In this document: positions 40,023 to 54,200 of the stretch, one piece after another | How positions within the stretch are numbered: the first letter of the stretch is position 1 | Layout: each line of letters opens with the position of its first letter | Assembly (NCBI RefSeq): GCF_020740795.1 | Contig: NC_067282.1 | Coordinates: 169,166,274 to 169,230,273, forward strand | Direction of reading: 5' to 3' | Origin: Apus apus | Taxonomy: Eukaryota; Chordata; Aves; Apodiformes; Apodidae | Length of the DNA stretch: 64,000 bases | The notes under the pieces: generated by a model | What the model was told of the DNA's origin: nothing | What the model saw: only the letters and a program-made list of their open reading frames with translations | Database searches by the model: none | Made by a program: the position numbers and the translations under genes

Positions 40023-43000
40023 GGGCTTTGGCAGAAATCCAATTAATTTGCTCTCAGAGTAACCACTGGATTGTGCAAATATGGGTGTTCGGTGAAGCTA
40101 CTAAGGCACAGATAACCAGAGCACAGTCTAGACAAAACAGACATTTTACTAACAATCCTTAATGCCTTTTACATAAATACAATAAATGGGGTGAGCTTGG
40201 CTCCCAACAGCATGGGAAAGAAGAGGCTCTCCAAGGACTTGCCTGGTTTCCTCTGGATAAGCTGCTTTTCAAGCTCATTTTAGTGACAAGTGGCCCAGAA
40301 GTGTCCAAAGCAGAGAAAGAAGATAGAATATATAACCATTCCCCTTTTACATGGAGACATTTCAGCAGGGCTGAGCAGACAGACGTGAGAGAGTTGTGAC
40401 AACTCGTCCTCTAAAAACTGAAGTTTAATTCCCTATTTACAGGAGAGCTCCAGTCTAAATGTAAATGATACCCCCAAAAAAATGGCTCTTAAAAGTAAAA
40501 AATGTGACAGGCTGCATCATACAGTAACAAATAGTCACTGGTCATGTAGACATTTCAGCAAGACGTGGAAGCACAGACTTGGGTTTATTTTCCTGCAAGT
40601 TTCCTGAGATGAGCAGTTCCCAGCCCTGCCTGACACTTGGGTTCAAGTCAAACTGGCAGAAAAATAATGGTGTCAAAAAAAGACTTTGATCTGACAGAGA
40701 GTAGCCCCAAACCCATTAGCTGCCTGGGAGGAAACTCAGCACTGAGTCTGCAATCTACTTATGAGACTTTTTGAATCTTTCCTCTGCATGAGAAAGCAGG
40801 GTGAGCAATTACATACTGCAGCCTAGCATATATTAAGGCTAAATTTGAATAATCTGCCATTTTTGTTGAAAAGACTGTGCTCACTGGGAAAAGAGCAGTA
40901 ATGATTATTCCTCTGCAAAACCTCTCATTTAAAATAAAGAGTGCTCACCACGTGAAGGTGAACTGGGACTAAGTAACCCCTGCAAAAGAGAGCAGATGTG
41001 TGACAGTGTGTAGCAAAGAATGAATGTCAAGAACATGGAGGAGGCAGGACACATCATCTGCTCAAGCAGTAATGCTCCACTTAAGGAAAAATAACATAAA
41101 AAACCACACGTGCAGCATTTGTGACTGAAGAAGGGGTCTAAACACCTGTCGCAGACTACAATTAAATGTAATGCATATCATTAAGAGCATATGCTAAAGA
41201 CATCCTTAAAAATTATTCTTTTAAGCCTCCTTCCTTGCAGCATCAGGTTGATTGAGGAGGGACATGACAGGCTTAAAATCAATGATTTTAGAGCTCTTTT
41301 CATTAGTCCCCTGGATTCTGAAATACACTGTTGGATTCCCCAAATTTACCTCCAAACTCTTGAGGGCTACACAACCTGCTCTCAGCAAAGGCTGAGTCTG
41401 GTGTCCTCACACAGCTGTGTGCAGAAGTTTGGGTCTGAAAAAGCACCAGTATTTCTATTCTAGTATTTCATTTTTAAAACAAAATACATTAAAAATGCAG
41501 GAATAATAGCACACAGCTTTTATATTTATTTCTATTTTATTTTGATTTTTTTTAAATTGCCCAGCTCTGACGAGTATTCCCTGTTTCTTCTGGACTCAGA
41601 GGTTTTACATGTGTTCTCAGCAAACAACCACATTGTCCATCTCACAGCCATCCCAGCCACTGAGCTCTAGGAGCTGGACACTGGAAAGGAGAACAGTGAG
41701 CAACAGATGTGGTCACTTGTGAACTTTGAGAATGCAAAGACATTTCTCAAGGACCCTCCACGTGCCACTTGACATGCAGCAGAGCAGATGTCATGCCCGC
41801 TGGTACAGCAGTGTCGTTTTGACAAGAGCAGGACAATGTCTGTGCTGAGCACTTTTATCACTTGAACTTTTCCTCAAATGCCACAAATGCTTCTGGGAAA
41901 TCATGAATGCTCATGTTGGAGGGCACCAGGGTAACTTTGAAGACGTGAAGTGGCTTCCAAAACACCCCCCTCGATCTACTGAGGGGATTGCCTTTGCCTT
42001 AGAGCCTCTGCTGAGGTGCTGATTCTCAGAAGGCTCAAGATCGTTCATTTTATTGCAAATGTAGCCCTTTATTACCCCACCACACAAAGGTCATTTATTC
42101 CCAAATACTCTGATCTCATAGTGTGTTCCAAGCAGACATTCATTGAGCCAACAGAGGTACAAAATGCAGCAACAAAAGGTCATTGTGACTTTTTTTGATA
42201 AGCTGGAATAATCATTAAACTACAACGCAGAGGATCCCTAAGAAATAGCTGTCTGCAGCTTAAAGGTTTCATTGAGTAGAACTAATTTAAGTAGAAAAAA
42301 CGTATATGTATATGTATCTATAGACACAGGGTATGTTGCAAAGTTATTTCTCTCCATACAGGTTGTTAAGAAAAATGTACATAAATTATATTATTAATAT
42401 ACTATTACCTAGGCTTTTATGTTGTTGCAGGACATCTGAAGGGATTTGTCTAAGGGACTTATCTTTGCCACGGATGTCAATTTATTACTATTTATGCCAA
42501 ATGCATTTGTGCCCTAATGGGGTGGGCAACCTTGCCTTTATGATGCTACAGCTTCTCAGAAATGGCAACAAATACATAAACCTACTGAGGGCCATGGGAA
42601 TACTTTCTTAGAAGTCAGATCACATTCCAAGGTAACTGCTTGGAAAAGATGCCCTGTGAATTGCACAGATAACATGTTTCCACAGCAGTCCTCTGACGGG
42701 GCACATAATAAAGCAGTAAAGAAGTGGCCAGCAAAGAAACGGCTAGTCTGAGATGCTCATTTGGTGCAAACCAGCTCTTACTACTGGCATGCTGTGCACA
42801 GCACGTCCCACCTCCTGTCATCAGAGAGAGTGTTTTCAGTACCACACTTGCACAGTGCAGCCACAGACATCTGCAACATTCTCCAGGCTTGATACTCTGC
42901 CCAGCTTCTCAGTCCAAAACCTATTTTATGACATGCAGGTTGCAGGGCTCATTGTTCTCCATCCTGCTGCAATACCGGTTCACAGATGCCCTCTCTGTTG

Positions 43001-44545
43001 CTGTTCTCCCTCAGGAAACCCTCCATACATCCTTCATACCACTACTGCTGCATGACAGGGACACTCACCTCGCAGGGAAAAGATCAGTAAACAACTTATA
43101 GCCTCTATCAAATTGATAGTTAAGAGCTGCTTTGCATTTGAAAGTGAGGGCAGAACTCTGTATTACCAGATTTGACTGGAGATCTCGAGGCCACCTTAAC
43201 TGTTTTACACTGCTTTTTTCTCAATCTTCTTTTTTCAATATTCAATATTTCAATATTCTTTTTTCCAAGAATATGTTGCTCCTAGCAATCATGTATTTTG
43301 ACTGTATAGCATGTAATGCCCAGAAACTGACTGCACATTGTTTGAAGAAAGTGTCCTCCCTAAATTATGGTAGGCAAAGAAAATCACAGCAATAGCTGTA
43401 AATATCAAAGTAGGGAGCCAGCTGCTGGAAAGGATATTTCACCTTAAAACACTCTGCCAGTTTTCACACCCAAAGAATATGCTAAAGCCATAACCAAGAA
43501 GCAAGCAAGACAATCCCCAAGAAAGCTTAAAGCAGCAGCTGCTCAAGAGGTCAAAGTATGCAGAGGTGCCTACATGTGGGAAGGTTCCTCCTTTTATCAG
43601 AGGAGCTCCTGACAATGGGTCTTGCTGAAAGGAGGAGGCAAACAGTTTACACTGTCACATCTAAGTAGTCATATCTTTCAGCATCATATTTACCTCACTT
43701 ACAACAAGTGAGCATCTTGATGGAATTTAATCCATGGCAGTTTCTTGCCAGGCTTTAGTCCGGATCTGGGAACTGCAGTAGCATGGTCAGAAGGTGGCCA
43801 GCAAAGAGCCGTGGCAGGTTGCGATAGTGAGGGTATTAAAACTGGGATTCAGACAAGAAGCAAAACATAATGTAATGAAAAAGGCCCTACACAGTCAAGA
43901 GTGCCAGAGGCTACAGTAAACACCATTGAATTAGTAACATAAATTGTGGAACAGCTCAAGATAGCAGTTTGCCAAGTATTTGTGTTAAAGCTTTAAGATA
44001 AGTACCGGGTGGCAAGTAACACTCTGAACTTATGTATTTGGCACCTTGCAAAGTAAACCCCTAACAGTGCCACTTGTCTGGAAAGTCAGTCAAGTCTTGA
44101 CACGTATTTTAAACAACAATTCGATTACACCCAACATTTCCGCTGAAGTTTTTCATGAAAGCTAGAAGTCTTAGTTTAAAAATTTGGTCCTCTGTGGTGT
44201 TTACTTTCCTGAGCCAATCCCCCCAGCCAGCACCAGCTGCATAGGCAGCACGGCCAGAGCCAGAGGTGAGGGGCTGCAGCATCAGGGTGACAGTTTGGGG
44301 CAAAATGGCAGATTACTTGTGGTGTGCAGGAAGAGGCAAGAAGGAATGTTTTCAGGGGGGAGGGAGCAAGCAAGTGGGAGTGCGGGCGAGAGAGAGAGAG
44401 ACCTGTGCTCTGAGTTGTCCTGTCTGTAATCCCCGTCACCAAACACTCATTCAGTTATCAGAAACATTTCAGAGCCCTGGAGATTAATGGCTGGTGCCAC
44501 GTAAACAGAGCCTTATATTGGGAAGACAAAGTTACTGGCAGGTCA
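40023..44545. other. Intergenic DNA between the protease promoter and LRRC10
   Basis: No coding exon, RNA gene or clear transposon is recognised. The two genes are transcribed away from each other across this gap, so it should hold the regulatory DNA of both, but I cannot point to particular elements. Confidence 0.5.
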
Positions 44546-44623
44546 GTGCACAGCAGGAGAAGACCAAGGCAGGTCCCCTGTTCCTTGCGGTTCTGGTGGT
44601 CCCCAAACAAAGGAAGTCCTGGG

Positions 44624-45460
44624 ATGGGCAACAGTCTGAAAGCCATAGTTGCTTTTGTGCCCTCCAATGGATGCCAAAAGTACCTCCTTGAAGACCTAGA
44701 AGAGATGCCAGTGGATAAAATGGTGGATCTGAGTGGCAGGCAGCTGAGGCGGCTGCCTCTGCACATTTGCTCTTTTAGGGAACTGGTTAAGCTGTACCTG
44801 AGCGACAACAACCTGAACCACCTGCCTCCCGAGCTGGAACAACTGCAAAACCTGCAGATCCTGGCGCTGGACTTCAACAACTTCAAAGCTCTGCCCTTGG
44901 TTGTGTGCACGCTGAAGCAGCTGTGCATCCTCTACCTGGGCAACAACAAGCTCTGCAGCCTGCCCCTCGAACTTCGGCTCCTGCAGAACCTCAAGACCCT
45001 CTGGATCGAGTCCAACTGCCTGCAGTTCCTGCCTGAAGTGGTGTGTGAGCTCAGCCTGCTCAAGACCCTGCACGCCGGCTCCAACGCCCTGCGCACGCTG
45101 CCCCCCCAGCTGCGCCGCCTGCACGAGCTGCGCACCATCTGGCTGTCGGGCAACCTGCTGTCCGAGTTCCCCCCCGTCCTCCTGGACATGCCTTTTCTGG
45201 AGGTGATCGATGTGGATCGCAATTCCATCCGGTTCTTCCCCAGCCTGGCTCACCTGCCCGGCCTGAAGCTGGTGATCTACGATCACAATCCTTGCGGGAA
45301 CGCACCCAAAGTGGCCAAAGGGGTGCGCAGGGTAGGGAGGTGGTCAGAGGAGACCCCTGAGCCCCGCAAGAGGTCTGGGGCAGTGATAGAAATCTCTCTC
45401 GATGAGAAACCATCACTACCTGCTGCTGCCAAGCCCGAGCCAGAGACCGAGCCCTGCTGA
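44624..45460 (+). CDS. LRRC10: Leucine-rich repeat-containing protein 10, single exon
   Basis: Heart-restricted leucine-rich-repeat protein, linked in other vertebrates to actin and the cardiac sarcomere. The 278-aa product has a short N-terminal region (MGNSLKAIVAF), then about seven LRRs from residue 33 to about 220 of the form LxxLxLxxNxLxxLP, and a charged tail with the family block YDHNPC followed by NAPKVAKGVRRVGRW. The start at 44624 was chosen because MGN aligns with the conserved N-terminus and gives nearly the mammalian length (277 aa). An in-frame ATG 26 codons upstream (44546) would add an unrelated basic stretch. There are no introns, as in mammals. Polyadenylation candidates on + are AATAAA at 46243-46248 and 46769-46774. 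Confidence 0.95.
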   Translation: MGNSLKAIVAFVPSNGCQKYLLEDLEEMPVDKMVDLSGRQLRRLPLHICSFRELVKLYLSDNNLNHLPPELEQLQNLQILALDFNNFKALPLVVCTLKQLCILYLGNNKLCSLPLELRLLQNLKTLWIESNCLQFLPEVVCELSLLKTLHAGSNALRTLPPQLRRLHELRTIWLSGNLLSEFPPVLLDMPFLEVIDVDRNSIRFFPSLAHLPGLKLVIYDHNPCGNAPKVAKGVRRVGRWSEETPEPRKRSGAVIEISLDEKPSLPAAAKPEPETEPC

Positions 45461-48010
45461 GGCTCACCTGCCCGTGCAGGCCAAAGGCACAGAGCACCCA
45501 CAGATGCTGCCCCACCTCTACCTCTTCCTCGCTCGCTGGTGTCCAGGAGTACCATGCTGCCTGGCAAGTCTTCAGAAGTTTAGAGCCAGGTGACAGCAGA
45601 ACTCTCTTGTAGACACCCCTTTTTGAGAGCATTCTCTAGGGGAAAGACTTCCTCCCTTTCCCCTTCCTCCCATGTAGGAACATCTTCAGAGTTTGCAGTA
45701 GAGATGAAGACGCAGTTTAGATGTTTTCCATGGGTGAATTGTATGGCACACGTAGGGACTCGCTGCTCTTCACCCATGGGGTTGTCCTCCCTTCCACCTT
45801 GCTGAGGTGTCTGAGCTCAGTTGGAAGCCACTGTTTCAGGTGATGGTCACTGCTGGGAGTCACAGCTTTAAAGTTACCCACAATGTTCTTCTCTGATGAC
45901 TTATTTGAAACCCAGCAGCAACAGCTTAAAGGCTTCCCTGCCTGCTGTGTGGGAAGCTGTAGCAGAGCCTTGGCTGCACTCTCAAGGAAACAGCACATAC
46001 ATACCAGCAAGCTCTCCTCTCACACTGCTGCCTTCTTCCCAGAAAAACGGTGACAACACTGTTTTGTTATTACCAAGCATCATTTGAAATGATGGTGAGG
46101 AAAGCTAGCAACTTTGCTGCTACCTTTTATCTAACCAGCTATGCTGCCTGAAAGGGTAACCATCCACACTGAGTTTTCATGCAGCAGCAAAGAAGAAAAT
46201 AAAATGGAAAATCCACAAGAACTGCAAAGGTAAAGCTGCATGAATAAAACCCAGGGCTGAGAGCCTGCTGCTACAGGCTTGCACTGAATTTGAAGCAGAG
46301 GCAAACTTCAATCACGACTTCAGCAGGGTGTTTCCCCAGCTTGCAACTCAGACTGGTTCAGATTCCCTTGGAAATGTGCTGAACTAGTTTAAGTATGCTT
46401 TGCTTTAATTGTACAACACAGAAATTGGGCTCAAAATGACATTTTTAGCTTTTGATTCCATTGCACGGATCATTGAGTTTGGCAAAATACAGCTTTTTTT
46501 GAAAAAAGGTGAGGAGCCCTTGGTGCAGAACTGCCACTTCCCCCCCTGCCTCGCTTGTCAGTGGCACCACCGTGTCTCAGCAGCCCAGCCTGCAGGAGCG
46601 GCAGTTGGCTTCCCAGAAGAGGTTTGATTTGATGCCAGTTCGTGACTGCTTTATGTCATTTACATGCTTGAAAATTTATCTGGAAATATAGACTCTGCTA
46701 GCACTTGCTGTCTTGTTAAATGAAGTTTGAATTTGGATCTGGCTGGCACCCATGTAGTCATTAAATTAAATAAAGTGTACTAGCATCTTGCTGAGTTAAA
46801 CCAGCCAGCTTTGGCATTCACTGAATTCTCCCTTTCTGAACTCTTTTATCTAACTTTGTTGGAACAAACTGTTTCTTCCTACAAAATTATTGAGCAGGAC
46901 AAGAGTTTGGGGCTTTTTTAACATCCCAGTTTCATGTTTTATTTTCTGCGAAACTGCCCTGGTACTTTTATCTGGGGCGTGTGGGAAAGAGATTGACCTG
47001 CTTGTCGATGGTTTGTGTTGAACACAGCTGTTCTGCACAGTATTGTCACTTTGGGAGAACATGAGTCTGTTTGGAGAGTTTGGAAGGGCTTCTGTATGCA
47101 GATCCTCTTTATTTCAGGAAAGCTAAGGGAGAAAAATGTTTGCTCAGATATTTTCTTGATTTCCAATAGATCTTCCTGTTTTGGCAGTTCCCCTGGTGTT
47201 TACCAAGGTGGTATGTTATACTTGCCAAGGCCAGAAGGGCCCCAACACCCTTCTGGTACCGCTGGAGAGGCTCCCAAGCAGACAGGGTGTTTCCACTCAC
47301 CTCTGCTTACAGTCATGGAGAACCTGTGTGAAGGTTGCTGCAGGCATCACAGAATTCCTTACGACCCGAGCACAACTAGTCCAGTTAAGAAACATGTTGC
47401 CTTTGCAGCAGCTATGTAGGAAAGAGCATCTAAAGGTAGGCCACGAAAGGTATGAAAGGAGGAAAAAAAAGGGTACACGATACAGCCTGGTGCATTTTCC
47501 ACTGCCCTCTATTATGTATGTTCGTAAAGTTGGGCTGAGCCCAGTACTTGATAGCCAAGCACACTGCTCCAGGATGCTGATACTTCTCCTAGACTGCACC
47601 CTCCTCTCACTCCCTCTCAGCAAAAATCCTAGCTACATGAAATTTGTGGTACAACAAAGCTGTGAAATCCCTGAAGTTTTGGGCATTGACAAAGGTTCCT
47701 CTTCATCTTTCTATCTTATTTTCATAATCCAAAAATATGCAGCACTGCAGCATCTCTAGAACAAGGCAACAATTAACTTCAGTGCCTAAATCTAGGATTC
47801 CAACTCAAAACCCACCCAAGCCAGGACTGGCTGGACACACCAGATGAACATGAACCCCAAAGCTGCAAAAGGCCCAAGGGGTTTTCCCTGGTGCTGACCA
47901 CCTGGTCCCCACTTGGAAGTGCCTGAGGACTGAAATGTGCACCACTGCCTTCCTCATGGAACTGCCCTTCTTGGTTCTGCACAAAGACAAGTACCATTTT
48001 GATGGATGTG
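45461..48010. other. LRRC10 3' UTR and the gap between the convergent ends of LRRC10 and CCT2
   Basis: It holds the LRRC10 3' UTR candidates (AATAAA near 46199, 46243 and 46769 on +). No further gene or transposon is recognised. Open frames up to 192 codons here overlap on both strands and lack family features. Confidence 0.55.
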
Positions 48011-48020
48011 AACTTCCTTT

Positions 48021-48030
48021 TTTATTTATT
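48021..48030 (-). other. AATAAATAAA polyadenylation signal of CCT2
   Basis: Two overlapping AATAAA hexamers on the minus strand, about 260 bases after the CCT2 stop codon (48289-48287). Confidence 0.65.
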
Positions 48031-48286
48031 TCTGTGTATTTTAAGTGGAACCTGGAGAGGAACAGAAGGATTAGGGTTGTATAAAACCCATTTTACTTGA
48101 AAGTCAATCTTCCCCACAACAAATAGAATCTGAAATCAGTTAAAATTAACTGAAGACGGTTGTTTTCATGTCACTGATGGAGATTTGCTGTCTCAAGCTT
48201 CTGTTCCATAACCTCACGGAAATTAATCATCAAAAAAAATTGCTGGGTGAGATCTGGTCCACATATCCTCAGCTACTGAAGACAAT

Positions 48287-51200
48287 CTAACATGGGCGAT
48301 GGTCTGGCACGCGTTTTCTGGGGAGAAAAAGAAAAATCAGAAAATTCCTGTCCCCACTCATGTCCACCATCCTCCTCACCCAGCCTTATTTTTAATTTTT
48401 AGTTTATATTTTGTGTTCAGTGCTAGCTTTACCTCACAGCACCCAAGGCATGATCACCTCAACCCTACGACACCACCTCTGACCACAGTGAAAACCTGTG
48501 ATTCACAAAACAGTGCACACTGCCTGGTACCGGGCATGCCTGGGATAACCTGCCTACAAGCAGAGGGCACGCCCAAGATACCCCACCTACCTACAAGGGG
48601 AATTTTCTGCCAAACTTTTAGGAAATGTGGTTTTGTTTTAGGTGCAGATTCTACTGCAGAAGCAGCTGTGTATTTAACCACAATTCTTGCCAAAAGCAGC
48701 AGAATGCCTTACATTCTGGTCAGACACTTTTGCTGATGTTTTAGTACTATGCACAGCACTAGTAGCTGGTGACCCAAGATTACCCAGGCATTCCTCAGAG
48801 AGGCTAACTAAAGAGAACTGATGACTCTAAAGGTCTGTCCATAACCTAATGCAAAAAAATCATCTGATATGAACATCAGCAGGCCAGATGTCAGTCTTCA
48901 GATCAAACGAAATATTTTTAGAACAAAACTTTCCTGCATTGTTAATCTTCCACAGAAGGAGGCTTTGCTCTACCCCACTGACCAATGTAGATACTCGTGT
49001 CATACCTCGGTGCTGCTTTAATGATGTCATCTACACGAAGAATCATTTCTGCTGCTTCAGCTGCACTCAGCAGAACTTGTCTCTTGACTTGGAAACTTTC
49101 TGTTACTCCCAAGACTGCCATGTCTCCAATGACACCCTCTCTCATATCTGGAAGAAGAGACATTAAGAGGTTTGGTTTTGGTGGTTATGGGTTTTTTCAA
49201 CCTTTTTTTTGTTTTTTAAGGAGATTACCATGAGCTGACAACATGGTAGCTTACCTGTTCAAATGAACCATACTGATAGTAAGGGAAGTATTAAATAAAG
49301 CCTTTCAACTTGACTCCTGATTTAAGCTGAGCATGTTGCAATTACATACAAAAAATAAATTATGAAAACTTTATACACTGGGAAGAGGAGACAAGACCCC
49401 AGCAGAACTCTCAGCACTCTCACCTTAGGTAGATCAACTTCAGAATTCTTCTCCACAACTTGTTTTTAAAGCTTTTTTTGAGGGATGGGGATTGGTTATG
49501 GGGGTTTTTTTGTTTGTTATTAAATGAGTGCCTTTCTTCTTGAGTTTCATATAACTAGAGTCAATGTAAGACAGGCCAGTGGTTTTACAGATGGACATAA
49601 TTCGCTTCAAAAACAAAGCTTTGCACTCTGTTATGCAAAGCCTAGTACCATGATAAAGCAACATAACACTGTATGCCTACATTCTACGTAAGCCAAACAG
49701 AAATCAACATATTCAGCTCTTTCAGCCGAAATATATCAGTGACAAACAGATGTGACCAAGTTTAATAAGCCTAATCCCCTCCACAAACACCAATCCAACA
49801 ACAGAAGTAGTATCAAGCCCCTTACCAAGTCCGTAAGTAGTCTTCCCTTCACTGTGAGCAGCTCTGAGCTGAGCAACCAAATCTGCACTGTCATAGCCAG
49901 CATTATCAGCTATTATTGTTGGGATCTAAGGGGATAAAAACACAGGTTGCTTTCCATTAACACAGGGATTGATCCCTAGTAAACATGAAACACACTTTGA
50001 TATTACTAGTTTACTATTCAGTTTCAAGAAGAGGAAGTTTCAAAAACATGGCAGATGATCTGTTACAGTGACCAAAAATAAGGAAAAAGAAAGCAGTCAA
50101 ACTGCCTAAGGAGTCTGTTTATGTTACTGTTACCCAGTTAAGACAGTAATTCCATTTTACATGGACAAAAAAAAAAGATATTTTCTTATAATTTCAGACT
50201 ACAAGCATTGGGGAAATGCTTTCATATTCAGAACATAGGCTTGCTGGTAAGCATTAACCACCAGATCATTCTGTTCAGACTGCAGTGCAACTTACATGCA
50301 CTGACTGAAAAGGTAATGCCAAGTTTTACCATGCTTTTTAATTCAATTTTCTTGGAAGAAATGTTTTCCTGTGGACTTTCATTTACTAAGACATGTTTTC
50401 CCTGATTTAAAATGCAGGAATGCAATTTTTCTCAAACTGACAGTCTGTTGGCACAGTAATTTTCTAGAAACATTTCTTTTTATATTCTTATTTCCTACTA
50501 AGATGCAAGCTCCAATGCAAGTCTAGAAACTCCTAGATAGGAATTGAGTATGAATACAACCAAACAGCACTAGAGTATCAATAGAAGTTTCTTTTTTCTA
50601 AATTAGCTGTCAATTGAATCAGCTGAGATTTTTACATGCTATTTTGGCTGTACTTCTTACATGTAACAGGACCAAGAACCAACTGGAAGAGGACTAGGTT
50701 TTGAATATTCAGCATTCTATAACATGCAGAATTATTAAAACACAGATACTATTTTTAGCTAGAAAGAAAACAGTAACTTTATCTCCTTTGTTAATCCAAG
50801 AATTTCACTTTTTTATTTTTAGAAAACCAAAACCTTGAAAGAGAAGCAACTTTCTGATGACTGAAGCTAGTCAGCTTAGTGAAACTTCACATCTACTAAT
50901 CCAGCAACCTGATCAAACACTTACCATTCGTAAAGCCTTAGCAAAGGACTCCATTGCAACCGACTCTTTGCCAGGTGTTCTGATGGCAAGTTCTGCAACA
51001 GCGTTAGCCATCAGCATCTCTGAACAACCTACTCATTGAAGAAACACAGATGTTTTATATCCAACAGTAAGACAAAATATATACCATGTACCAAGTACAA
51101 AGAATGTAATACTCACCTCCACCATAAACAGTTCTAGGGTCCTTCACAGTCTGGGCAAGGACACAGAGAGCATCATGCAGAGACCTCTCTGCTTCGTCAA

Positions 51201-54200
51201 GAATCTGCTGTGTTGCTCCACGCAAAACTATGGTGCAAGCTTCACCTAAAAAGTGCAAATGCAAGAAGACTAAAAAAACCAAACTAAAGACACAAGAAGG
51301 CTATTGCAAAGCATTTGTAATGGTTTTACTATCACTGCAGCAAAGTTTTACATAGATCAATTTTGAGAGGAAAAGAAAGCATTATGACATTTCACAGGTA
51401 GAATGAAATTACGTATATGATGCTACTGCTTGTATCGAGTTACTGTTCCACAAAACCTTTTAATAGAAAAATAATGTTACCTCAAAACAACCTCTCAGGA
51501 ACTTACAGTAATAGCATTTAGAACAAGCTCTCAAGTTCTTCAATTATGACATGTTGCTACTTTTGTTGTCAATTGAATCTCCCAAAGCAGAAATTTTGGT
51601 TCCCATCCTTAAAAATGTTTATGTCTATAAAATGTTTATTATGTCTAATGTTATGTAGATGAACAATTTCAACCATGAAGATACATCTTTGCAGGATTTT
51701 TTTATTGAAGAGCAAGGCGTTAATAAAACAGGTTTTGTGAATCATCACAGAATTCCTATGCCATCCTGCTAACTGACCAGTGTTAGCAGAGGGTTAACAC
51801 AGATGTTGCATCACACCCTTAGTGGTAAAACACTTACCCATTGCAACTCCAGAGAAATGAATGAGTTTATCTTCTCCAATCATGACCTCTTCAATAAGCT
51901 TGCAGCTTCCTAGTTTTACTAGCTCAGGGTGATCAAAAGTTGATGCAATTTCACCACCTACAAATAGAAGATCAAACAAAAGTCAAAGAGCTCATGATGA
52001 AAGTATCTGTTTGGGAACAGTCTAACAAAGGGGGAAAAAAAATAAAGATTGTAAAAAAAAAAATCATCTTCACAATTTTCTCAAAATAAATTGAAAATAA
52101 CAATACTGATAGCCAATTTTTTACCAATGTCGGCATACAGCACCAGAAACCTTCTATTGATGTTGGCAAGTCCTTAAAACACCAATACTTTGTTTCTCAC
52201 CACAAGAGCTACAATATCTGTAATGCTTTTGAGATCTGTCTAGGTAAGAGACTGGATAACGATACTTGCTAGTACTAAAATGTCAATCTGTTAAAAGTTT
52301 TAATAGCATCTATTGGTGAAGCATTTTTTAAATATTAAATCAAGTTTGTTATGTTTTTAAATTTAAGCTTGTGCCAGTATTCATTTTGCCTGCCTGATGA
52401 TGGCCAAAAACCATTGGCCACCACTCTTCTGAATCACAACTCTTGTGCCACGTCACAGCAGAGATACTGTGCACTATTTGTGAACTCCCGTATCATAAAC
52501 AAAACAGGTATAACAAAGATCAAAATGTCTCTGAACAGAATATTGTTCTAGTACTTTGCTCTTCCTTAAAAAAGATCAGTTACTACATGTATTCACTCCC
52601 AGTGTATGATCTAATAGTCCACATCAGCCTGCAGTTATAGCTGTACAAGGAGAGAAGATCTAGTAGAGTTTGTGCTTACTAAAAGCTTATCTCGACTTAG
52701 CCATGCTGGTCTTCTGCCTTCCTTGCCCAATTTCCTACACCTGGGGATTGAGATCTCTTGCACTCCATGGAAAGCATCCTTAAAAGATCTGCCAACTCTG
52801 TTCTGCACCCTTGTCCCTGAGAGCCATTTCCCACAGGGTCCTATTCAGTAACTCCTTGAAGAGCTGGAAGTTTGCTTTCCTAAAATTTAGAGTCCTGACT
52901 ATGCTTTTCATCTGCCTTACACCCCTTAGGACAGTGAAGTGCACTAGTGCACGATCACTGCAGCCCAGGCTGCCTTTGACATCCCTGAAGAATTCACTTG
53001 AGTTTGTGACCATCAGGTCCAATAACACATCCCCTCAGGTAGGGCTGTCAACTTCTTAAGAAGTTGACATCGAGGCACTCCAGGAGTCTCCTGGACTGCC
53101 TACAGCTTGCTGTGCTACTTTTCAAAACAGATGTCAGGGTGGCTGAAATCCTGCAGTAGGATGAGAGCCTGTGATCGCAATGTCTCCTCTAGCTAGAGTA
53201 AGAAGGCTTCATTGATAGGCTCCTCTTGATCAGGTGGCCTGTAGTAGACTCCAACCACAAAATTCCCTGTCGTCTCAATCCCCAATTCCTACCCATAAGC
53301 ATTTGACCTGCTCACAGCTATTCTTTGGGGACAACTCTTCTTACTCTATCCACATCTTTAGAGGGTAACACCTCCACCCCTTCTTCCTCTCCTGTCTCTT
53401 CTGAACAGCTTATAGCCTTCACTAGCCACACTCTAGTCATAGGATTCATCCCACCAAGTTTCTGTAATTGCCACTATATATATCACAGCTTTCCTGTAGC
53501 ACAGTAGCTTCCATTTCCTCCTGTTTGTTGCCCATGCTGTGTGCATTGCTGGCCATGTCACCTTCTTAGAGGAACACTCCTTTATTCCCCCAAGATTTCA
53601 TGGATGCTACCCTGCTGTCTCCTATTACCCCAGGAGTCCTTGGCTCATCTCTCTAAGGCTTTGTCTGTACCACAGTGTCCACAGCAGGCTTCAAAGCAAC
53701 AGGCTGAAGGCCCTTACTATCACCCCATCCTTCCAACCCTGGTGTGGCTTCCGGTCGCTTGTCACAGACAGCCTATATATTACCCCTCTCCGCATCCAGT
53801 TTAAAGCCCTGGGTTGCTGCATCCATTCTGGTGAGTGTTGGGGGCGCTGCCTTCTGCCGGGTGGAGACCATGGCTGAGCTCTCCTGCTGCCTCTCTCCTT
53901 GCTCCTTGGTCTCAGTTAACGCTCTTCTGGGAGGGTGATGACCACTAGTTAAGATACCTCTGGAGCCAAGAGGGGGGCTGCGCCCTCTCCGTAAGCCCTG
54001 CTGGTGCAAACTGCTGCACCACACCCTCTGACGTGCCACCCCCTTTGCCTGTCCTGTCTGCCGCGCTCCTGGCCAATTTGATGTGCTTGTATTTAAGTAC
54101 CGTAAAGTCAATTTTATCTGGAGTAATTTTCACATTCACAGATCTGCTTAACAGTAAAAAGTACAAACTAGGTGATGAAGCATTAACATTTTACTAAAGA

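Noticed and set aside
45060-45632. Long minus-strand frames opposite LRRC10
   Set aside because: They are shadows of the conserved leucine-rich-repeat gene on the + strand.
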